Of a DNA stretch of 11,284 nucleotides, positions 1 to 4,740 are shown piece by piece. This DNA comes from Treponema sp. (GTDB taxonomy: Bacteria; Spirochaetota; Spirochaetia; Treponematales; Breznakiellaceae). The notes under the pieces are model-generated. The model saw only the letters and a list, made by a program, of their open reading frames with translations, did no database searches and had not been told where the DNA came from. The position numbers and the translations under genes are program-made. Within the stretch, counting starts at the first letter, position 1; each line of letters opens with the position of its first letter. The stretch covers positions 1 to 11,284 of the forward strand of contig JAITBO010000238.1 in assembly GCA_031283505.1 (NCBI GenBank). Direction: 5' to 3'.

Positions 1-195
1 AATCCCTTGAGTAATTGCGCTTCTTGACATACCGGTTGCTTCGTGTACGATGGTCACTCCTCCGTGTCCCAATGCTTCCGCCTCGCTTGCCGCCCAAACA
101 CATCTGCCACGCTCGTCAAGATGATTTTGCATGGCATCCCATTTCCGCCGCAACGTGTCCACTATGGCTTCCCTGTCGGTGTTTTCCCCTCTCAT
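1..195 (-). CDS. ISAzo13-family transposase, N-terminal 65 residues (continues past left edge)
   Basis: Reading the minus strand from the ATG at 195-193 gives 65 uninterrupted codons to the window edge. The peptide contains LRRKWDAMQNHLDERGR, then WAASEAEALGHGG, then VTIVHEATGMSRSAI. This order (a region with LDERxRRxWAAxEAxxLGxGG followed by a helix-turn-helix-like VxxAxGxSRxTI) is what I recognise as the start of ISAzo13-type DDE transposases. The catalytic part lies outside the window, so I cannot tell whether the element is intact. No Shine-Dalgarno sequence precedes the ATG; instead a consensus -10 hexamer sits 6 nt upstream. The element end must lie between the ATG and the MmcQ-like coding sequence that begins near 224-240, so this insertion probably removed the 5' end of that gene. 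The family call rests on recalled motifs, not a search. Confidence 0.8.
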   Translation of the reverse strand, partial: MRGENTDREAIVDTLRRKWDAMQNHLDERGRCVWAASEAEALGHGGVTIVHEATGMSRSAITQGI

Positions 196-201
196 GTGTC
201 T

Positions 202-210
202 ATTATAGCA
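202..210 (-). promoter_or_regulatory. Extended -10 promoter (TGcTATAAT) for the transposase, implying a leaderless mRNA
   Basis: On the minus strand the bases read TGCTATAAT, a perfect -10 hexamer with an extended TG. No good -35 is visible 17 nt further up. A start site about 7 nt downstream of the hexamer would coincide with the transposase ATG at 195, so the transcript would have almost no leader. This fits the absence of a ribosome binding site. Confidence 0.5.
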
Positions 211-223
211 TAATTCCAAAACA

Positions 224-988
224 ATGTGTAGTTGTTATTTTTGGGAGAAGCCTTATCGAAATGCTGTACTTAAATTTGCGTTAAAGCAATATGGGACAGA
301 ACCGGAATATCTGTGGATTGCGCTGCCAAATTACGCAGTGCTTCGGCATACTGACAACAAAAAATGGTATGCCATCGTAATGGCCGTACCAAGAAATAGA
401 CTAGGAATGAATGGGAATGACCTGATCGACTTATTGAATATTAAATGCGATCCGTATTTAAACGGTTCCCTTCGGATGGCGGAGGGCTTTCTGCCAGCTT
501 ATCATATGAACAAAGAAAACTGGATTACAGTTTTACTGGATGGCTCTGTTGACAAAAAAATAATTTTTTCTTTACTGGACATGAGTTTCACCATGACCGG
601 AAGCAGGAGCGCAGGTAAGGAAAAACCGGGCGGAAACAGAGATTGGATCGTTCCTGTAAATCCCAAATACTATGACATTGAGTTTGCATTTACCAAAAGC
701 GAAAATGATACAATTATCTGGAAACAAAGCAATAGCATTGCCGTGGGTGACATCGTTTATCTTTATGTAGCCGCGCCGGTTTCTGCGATTCGATACAAAT
801 GCAAGACAGTTGAGGTGAATATCCCATATCACTATGAAGACAGCAATGTGAGCATGAGCCGTGTCATGCGAATTCAACTACTGGAACGATATGATAAAGT
901 GGAAAACGCAGGGGTGCCTGGCACCGTTAGGCGGCCTGGCGCGGCTCCCATGCGTTTACATAAGAAAAAAGGTCCGGAATCAGGATAA
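224..988 (+). CDS. MmcQ/YjbR-family protein with C-terminal PUA/EVE-like domain, probably truncated (likely pseudogene)
   Basis: Residues about 11-125 match the MmcQ/YjbR (CyaY-like fold, DUF419) family: KQYGTEPEYLW, then NYAVLRHTDNKKWYAIVMAV, then RLGMNG, and GFLPAYHMNKENWITVLLDG. Members are putative DNA-binding proteins of uncertain role. Residues 141-223 (WIVPVNPKYYDIEFAF, TIIWKQSN, VGDIVYLYVAAPVSAI) form a second domain resembling the EVE/PUA-like modules often fused to this family. The frame is open only from 209 (TAG at 206-208). The ATG at 224 has no Shine-Dalgarno and yields a peptide (MCSCYFW) that looks like a cut-off start, so the transposase insertion to the left probably removed the 5' end. 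After residue about 227 the sequence runs through a palindromic repeat and into the stem of a terminator, so the tail GVPGTVRRPG onward is probably not native, though a TVRxP string there could be a remnant. AT-rich compared with the genes to its right, suggesting separate ancestry. Confidence 0.7.
   Translation: MCSCYFWEKPYRNAVLKFALKQYGTEPEYLWIALPNYAVLRHTDNKKWYAIVMAVPRNRLGMNGNDLIDLLNIKCDPYLNGSLRMAEGFLPAYHMNKENWITVLLDGSVDKKIIFSLLDMSFTMTGSRSAGKEKPGGNRDWIVPVNPKYYDIEFAFTKSENDTIIWKQSNSIAVGDIVYLYVAAPVSAIRYKCKTVEVNIPYHYEDSNVSMSRVMRIQLLERYDKVENAGVPGTVRRPGAAPMRLHKKKGPESG
913..925. repeat. Short palindrome GGTGCC-T-GGCACC
   Basis: Perfect 6-bp arms around one central base, followed closely by a second GCCTGGC at 934-940. 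It falls where homology of the MmcQ-like frame fades, so it probably marks the end of the real coding sequence or an inserted short dispersed repeat. I see no second full copy in this window. Confidence 0.5.
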
Positions 989-1014
989 ATTAGCGTCCAT
1001 TCGCGGACCTTTTT
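966..1014. terminator. Bidirectional intrinsic terminator
   Basis: Arms 966-980 and 999-1014 pair as AAAAAGGTCCGGAAT against ATTCgCGGACCTTTTT (15 bp with a single bulged base at 1003), enclosing an 18-nt loop. Both strands end in T-runs: TTTTT at 1010-1014 on the plus strand, TTTTTT at 970-965 on the minus strand. It would stop the minus-strand RseC operon, whose last stop codon is at 1091, and also transcripts from the MmcQ-like gene, whose frame runs into the first arm. Confidence 0.65.
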
Positions 1015-1019
1015 CTCTT

Positions 1020-1069
1020 TCCTCTGTGAAACTCCGTGGCTAAAATTCTTAAAATCCGGTAGTTTCTCA
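1020..1069 (-). repeat. Dispersed 50-bp CACGGAG-type repeat, copy A
   Basis: Read on the minus strand this segment matches positions 7931-7980 on the plus strand at 44 of 50 bases. It starts with TGAGAAACTACCGG and includes AATTTTA-x-CCACGGAG. The two copies are therefore inverted relative to each other, 6.9 kb apart. The copy lies directly beside the terminator stem and outside any recognised gene. Confidence 0.85.
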
Positions 1070-1090
1070 ACAGTGGAATTTGCGGCTAAA

Positions 1091-1492
1091 TTACACAACC
1101 CGCACTATCACCGGACGGGTTTTGAAAGGGTGTTTGCGGCGGTAAAAGTAGAGGGCAAATCCCGCAACAAAGAGAGCCGCCGCTCCTATGGCGGCCCGGG
1201 CGGGTTCCCCCGGAGCGGGGGAAAGGAGGCCGCTTACCAGGTAGGCGGCGGCGCAGGCCAGGAACGGCAGCAACAGGAGGGGAAGCCCCTGGGCCAGGGC
1301 GGTTTTGAGGGGGAGTTCGGTTTCCACCAACTGACCTGCCGAAAGGGGGAGACCAGTCCGGTTTTCCGCAGTGACAATTCCCTGGTTCCGCCGGCATTCC
1401 TGGTTCATGCAGCCGAAGCAGGCTGCGGAAGCGTCATTAAGGACGGTAACGGTATCTCCGGCAATAGCCAGGACCCGGCCTGTCTCTTTCAC
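1091..1492 (-). CDS. rseC: RseC/MucC-like membrane protein (SoxR-reducing system RseC family)
   Basis: 133 residues, slightly shorter than E. coli RseC (about 159). Order of parts: a soluble N-terminus with a cysteine cluster CFGCMNQEC (Cys25, Cys28, Cys33) typical of the family, a basic and polar stretch, then two hydrophobic segments (about 67-89 and 99-117) ending in the positively charged YFYRRKHPFK. This is the topology of RseC, an inner-membrane protein linked in Enterobacteria to sigma-E control and to reduction of SoxR via the Rsx/Rnf complex. The family also occurs in bacteria lacking SoxR, and neither sigma-E nor rnf genes are visible here, so the function in this organism is unknown; a redox or metal site at the Cys cluster is the family-based guess. 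The start is GTG at 1492, overlapping the stop of the upstream YmdB-like gene as GTGA, which implies translational coupling. Confidence 0.8.
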   Translation of the reverse strand: MKETGRVLAIAGDTVTVLNDASAACFGCMNQECRRNQGIVTAENRTGLPLSAGQLVETELPLKTALAQGLPLLLLPFLACAAAYLVSGLLSPAPGEPARAAIGAAALFVAGFALYFYRRKHPFKTRPVIVRVV

Positions 1493-2361
1493 GGCCCGTC
1501 CTCCTGCTCTTCGGCGCTGTCTCCGCTATCGTCCCCTTCCGCCGCATTGGGGTTATTGCCTGTTGGAGGGATGGGCATAGCGGGGACGCTTTGGCGGATG
1601 CGGGTAATGGAGGCCGCCGTACCGTCCGCCTTGAGGTCTATAAGAACTCCCTGTAATTCGGGGACATCGTAGGCTTCCCGCGTCCATTCAGGGATGCCCG
1701 AAAGGTATTCCCGAATGCGGTTTTCGATTTCGGATCCCCCAATGGAATTAACGCTTCCGGTGCGACCGGCATCGGTAATTACCGCAGTACCCCCGCTCAG
1801 GATGGTCTCGTCGGCGGTCTGGACCCGTCCGTGGGAGCCTATCACTGCGGAACAGCGGCCATTGGCGGCGGCAAAAAGGGTGCGCTTTTCGGCGGTGGCT
1901 CCGGCATGGAAGTTGACGATGATATAGGGGGTTTCCTGGCGGAGCCGCTCCAGGAGAACGGGAAGCCGGGCTATGGGGCTGTCCCCGTGCATACGGCTGA
2001 AACCGCTCTGGCCCAGGAGGACCGCCACGGCTATCTTTTCGTTCCCAACCTTGTAAATACGGGAACCGTAGCCCGGTGCGGCGGCGTTCAGGTTGTCCGG
2101 ACGCAGCACGTAGGGAAGACGGCCCAGGTTTTCCACCAGGTCCTTTTTGTAGAAACAACATTCACCGGTAGTAAGGACATCTGCCCCCAGTTTACGCAAG
2201 TAGGCCGCGTGGTTTCTCCCCAGGCCGTTCCCCCCAGTAACGCCGTTGGCGCAGGCGATAACAAAAGCAGGCTGCCAGCGCCGTTTTAGCTCAGGCAAAC
2301 CTTTTTTAAGAGCATGGACGCCGGCTTTTCCGACTAGTTCCGCTATATAGAGGATCTTCAT
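1489..2361 (-). CDS. YmdB/TIGR00282-like metallophosphoesterase-fold protein with substituted metal ligands
   Basis: 290 residues, collinear with B. subtilis YmdB (about 264) plus an acidic tail (272-290, rich in D and E). Landmarks: MKILYIAELVG at 1, FVIACANGVTGGNGLG at 33-48, TTGECCFYKKD at 64-74, FHAGATAEK at 151-159, VIGSHGRVQTAD at 173-184, GTAVITDAGRTG at 191-202. YmdB is a metal-dependent 2',3'-cyclic-nucleotide phosphodiesterase. By my alignment its ligands Asp8, Glu39, Asn40, Asn67, His68 and His177 become Glu8, Asn39, Gly40, Glu67, Cys68 and Arg179, while His150 and His175 are kept (His152, His177). The fold is therefore clear but canonical chemistry is doubtful: either inactive, regulatory, or using a different metal centre (Cys68, Glu67, His152, His177). 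ATG start 15 nt after the TPR gene stop, without a clear Shine-Dalgarno; it overlaps rseC by 4 bp downstream. YmdB alignment was done from memory. Confidence 0.8.
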   Translation of the reverse strand: MKILYIAELVGKAGVHALKKGLPELKRRWQPAFVIACANGVTGGNGLGRNHAAYLRKLGADVLTTGECCFYKKDLVENLGRLPYVLRPDNLNAAAPGYGSRIYKVGNEKIAVAVLLGQSGFSRMHGDSPIARLPVLLERLRQETPYIIVNFHAGATAEKRTLFAAANGRCSAVIGSHGRVQTADETILSGGTAVITDAGRTGSVNSIGGSEIENRIREYLSGIPEWTREAYDVPELQGVLIDLKADGTAASITRIRQSVPAMPIPPTGNNPNAAEGDDSGDSAEEQEDGP

Positions 2362-2376
2362 TGCGTATCTGTTTTT

Positions 2377-2928
2377 TTACAAACCGCCGCCGGGACGGTT
2401 CGGATAATTGGACTGGGGAGACACCCGCGCAAGGATACGGCCAAATTCGGAAGCCGCCCGGTAATCCTGAAGTTCCCGACAAGTATCCCGCAGGTTGTAT
2501 ATGGCATCGTAATACACAGGCGCCAGATGTATGGCCTCCTCAAAGCAGTGCCGCGCTTCTTCGTAACTCCCCTCGGCAAAGTAGAGAACCCCCAGGTTAT
2601 TCCAGATTTTGGGAGAAGTATCTTCCCGGCTCAGAGCCGAATGATAACATTCTTCCGCCAGATCAAATAGTTCCATTTCGTAATAGATCAACCCCATGGA
2701 AACCCATGCGTCGGACATATTATCTTCTATCCCTATAGCCCGCTGAAAGCTGTTCAACGCCTCCTCGTAATCCCCAGTCCGCTGCTGGGCTATCCCCAGA
2801 TTGGTCCAGAGAAAAGGATTCTCGGGATCCATAATCAAAGCTTTCCGGAACAGAGGAATAGCCTCATTAGGCCGGTTTGCCTCAGTCAACGCAATTCCCG
2901 AATCGTTTAAAAAAGCCGGTGTTTCCAC
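2377..2928 (-). CDS. Tetratricopeptide-repeat protein
   Basis: 183 residues made almost entirely of TPR units at about 4-36, 38-70, 72-104 and 107-139, with a degenerate fifth at 140-170. The canonical pattern is visible, for example WTNLGIAQQRTGDYEEALNS and WNNLGVLYFAEGSYEEARHC. No signal peptide, membrane segment or catalytic domain is present, so it should be a cytoplasmic scaffold or adaptor. The start is GTG at 2928, chosen because AGGAGGGG ends about 5 nt upstream; an ATG two bases earlier is in another frame. It is the first gene of a minus-strand operon with the YmdB-like and RseC-like genes. Its partner is unknown; the tight linkage makes those two the first candidates. The C-terminal 13 residues are proline- and glycine-rich and unrelated to TPR. 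Confidence 0.85.
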   Translation of the reverse strand: METPAFLNDSGIALTEANRPNEAIPLFRKALIMDPENPFLWTNLGIAQQRTGDYEEALNSFQRAIGIEDNMSDAWVSMGLIYYEMELFDLAEECYHSALSREDTSPKIWNNLGVLYFAEGSYEEARHCFEEAIHLAPVYYDAIYNLRDTCRELQDYRAASEFGRILARVSPQSNYPNRPGGGL

Positions 2929-3018
2929 ATTACCCCTCCTCTTTATAAATATAACCCATTATTATTATGATAGCCAGTCTAAATGCCCAGGATACTATAA
3001 AAAAAATTTGTTTTATCG

Positions 3019-3024
3019 TATAAT
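3019..3024 (+). promoter_or_regulatory. Possible -10 box (TATAAT) for the cyclase-like/EF-G2 operon
   Basis: A perfect TATAAT lies in an AT-rich stretch of the divergent intergenic region, but no recognisable -35 sits 16-18 nt upstream. If used, it would give a leader of about 190 nt that carries the three inverted repeats listed below. The same AT-rich area probably also holds the promoter of the divergent TPR operon, which I cannot place exactly. Confidence 0.3.
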
Positions 3025-3074
3025 TAAAGAGGCTTTCCTAAAACTTCAGTTTTGGAAAAGTAACTTTAAAATTT

Positions 3075-3123
3075 GCAGTTTTGTCGAACCTTTGGTTCTC
3101 AGACTGAAAGCCTGAAAAACTGC
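3075..3123 (+). repeat. Nested inverted repeat in the divergent intergenic region
   Basis: Outer arms GCAGTTTT (3075-3082) and AAAACTGC (3116-3123) enclose an inner hairpin GAACC-TTT-GGTTC (3086-3098) and a small TCAG-a-CTGA. The sequence could form a two- or three-branched structure. The inner 13-mer recurs in reverse complement at 8032-8044. Confidence 0.6.
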
Positions 3124-3130
3124 AAGAGCT

Positions 3131-3170
3131 TGTCCCAAAACCGTGTATGTTAGCGCCCGGTTTTGGGACA
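3131..3170 (+). repeat. Perfect 13-bp inverted repeat (TGTCCCAAAACCG / CGGTTTTGGGACA)
   Basis: Arms 3131-3143 and 3158-3170 are exactly complementary with a 14-nt loop. No T-run follows directly, so it does not look like a simple terminator. It lies between the possible promoter and the GTG start of the cyclase-like gene, so it may be a leader RNA structure, a protein operator, or a dispersed repeat. Confidence 0.75.
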
Positions 3171-3180
3171 GACTCACATG

Positions 3181-3207
3181 ATAAGAAATTCTGCCTTATG
3201 TTTTTTT
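3181..3207 (+). terminator. Weak terminator-like hairpin just before the cyclase-like gene
   Basis: ATAAG (3181-3185) pairs with CTTAT (3195-3199) and is followed by seven T residues at 3201-3207. The 5-bp AT stem is weak, so this may be an attenuator only in combination with the preceding strong hairpin, or chance. The start codon follows 17 nt later. Confidence 0.25.
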
Positions 3208-3223
3208 ACGGAAGTAATGAGTA

Positions 3224-4729
3224 GTGAAAGAAATAATCGAGTATAGTGAATCAGTTTCAGAGTATGAGTTATTTTCCTTTCTCTATGACCGGGTGATAAG
3301 CTGCGAGATAACGGCTTTTTCCGCCTTGATGGAATTTACCGCTCCCATAATCAGGAATCCCCGGACTCATCTGGTAATTTTGAAGGTTTTTGAACTCATC
3401 AAACGCCTCCATTGGGGTTTTTTCGCCAGCATATCCCCGGCGACCCATAGCCGGCTTTGGCGGGAACTGGTGCTGCCGGACAAAAGATTCCCCGATGCCG
3501 GAGACCTCAAGCGTACCCTTTCCATTTCGGACCTCTATGTGGTCCTTCTGGACATTCACGGATACACCAAATTCTGCCAGGATTCCCGAAAGAACCTCTC
3601 CATGCTTCATACCCTGGACCGGACCATCAGCTACGAGATAGGCCGGATTGCCGCCCAGTGTCAGGCTGTAAGCCGGCGGGAACGGGGGGATGAAATCGTA
3701 CTGGTGGCGGCTTCGGCTACCGATGCCTTGACGGTTGCTCTTGCCATCATAGATTACTTTGGTAAGACCAACGTGGTAAACGATCCCCAGATAAACACCC
3801 AGCGCATGGGGGACGCGGTTATCCTGCCTGCTTTTGAGCTTTCCGCAGGGATTACCGGAGGGAATACCACAAGCCCTCTGATCATCACGGAGCAGGGGGA
3901 CCTTTCGGGGTTCCTCCTCAATGCCGGTGCCCGGCTTCAAAACCGGGCCAACGAGCTTTCTCCCAGAGAATCCCGGGTGATGATAACAAAGCAGGTTCAA
4001 ATGAATTATCTCAAAGAGAATGCCTCGGAGCCCTGCCGCCTCTTTGAGAACGACGCGGTTTATTTTTTGGATACCGGGATCATTGAATTCAAAGGGGTGC
4101 TTTTGCCTACCTGTGAAGCGGTGTTTAAGATCGAAGACCGGTATAAAGAGCGTTTCAGCGAAAATTTAACCCGGCTTTTAGCGTCAATAAAGGAAAATCT
4201 CTGGGAACAGAAAATTTATGTGGACCTTATGAAGCTTCTTGCCCAGGTAACCCTTGTGATGCCCGCTTTTGAGGCTATCCCTCCCAAGCCAATACACGGG
4301 ATGCAGACAGTTACCAACATCTCGTTCCAGCAGCTCTGTAAGATAGGGACCAGGACCTATTTGCAGGACGAAGACTATGCCTATGCGGTATCTCTTCTGC
4401 ATAGTTTTGTGGACATCATGGGAATGATTCCCCGTTTTGACCGGCTTATTCTGGATTATACCTGCGGGATTGCCGAAAAGTACGATCTGCTTTTAAAAAC
4501 CTTTGAAACCGCAATAAATAAAGAAATTGATGAGAAGGCAAGCCTGATATTTTCCGGAGATCACCTCAAAACCTATATGGCGGCAAAAAATGGAACCGCA
4601 ATCTATGAAAAACTCAGGCTCATAGGCAGGAAGAGTCCGGCGCTTACCAAAAAGAAGACTCTCTGGTATAATCTTATTAAGATGAATCATGACAAAATGG
4701 TTATGACGCTTTATTCCGGGAAAAAATAG
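3224..4729 (+). CDS. Class III nucleotidyl (adenylate/guanylate) cyclase-like protein
   Basis: 501 residues. An N-terminal helical region (1-100) of no recognised family leads into a cyclase-like catalytic domain at about 103-270. Metal-binding aspartates are visible in LYVVLLDIHGYTKFC (Asp110) and RRERGDEIVLVA (Asp156). SAGITGG at 207-213 matches the glycine-rich strand after them. LLNAGARLQ (Asn233, Arg237) matches the NxxxR transition-state pair. The usual substrate-selecting lysine position appears to be Arg, so the substrate (ATP, GTP or other) cannot be called. The C-terminal half (290-501) is helical with no known domain and no membrane segment, so the protein is probably cytoplasmic. 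Start GTG at 3224, supported by GGAAG upstream; the nearby ATG at 3217 runs into a stop after nine codons. EF-G2 follows after 11 nt, so the two are likely co-transcribed. Whether it makes a cyclic nucleotide is unproven; a degenerate regulatory version is possible. Confidence 0.7.
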   Translation: MKEIIEYSESVSEYELFSFLYDRVISCEITAFSALMEFTAPIIRNPRTHLVILKVFELIKRLHWGFFASISPATHSRLWRELVLPDKRFPDAGDLKRTLSISDLYVVLLDIHGYTKFCQDSRKNLSMLHTLDRTISYEIGRIAAQCQAVSRRERGDEIVLVAASATDALTVALAIIDYFGKTNVVNDPQINTQRMGDAVILPAFELSAGITGGNTTSPLIITEQGDLSGFLLNAGARLQNRANELSPRESRVMITKQVQMNYLKENASEPCRLFENDAVYFLDTGIIEFKGVLLPTCEAVFKIEDRYKERFSENLTRLLASIKENLWEQKIYVDLMKLLAQVTLVMPAFEAIPPKPIHGMQTVTNISFQQLCKIGTRTYLQDEDYAYAVSLLHSFVDIMGMIPRFDRLILDYTCGIAEKYDLLLKTFETAINKEIDEKASLIFSGDHLKTYMAAKNGTAIYEKLRLIGRKSPALTKKKTLWYNLIKMNHDKMVMTLYSGKK

Positions 4730-4740
4730 GAACTACCCCC

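Noticed and set aside
15..284. 89-codon plus-strand frame at the left edge
   Set aside because: It is antisense to the ISAzo13-type transposase start, whose minus-strand motifs are much more convincing.
1831..2289. 152-codon plus-strand frame opposite the YmdB-like gene
   Set aside because: Shadow frame; glycine-rich composition comes from the complementary GC-rich coding strand.
3269..4000. 243-codon minus-strand frame inside the cyclase-like gene
   Set aside because: Antisense to the cyclase motifs, without a domain or ribosome site.
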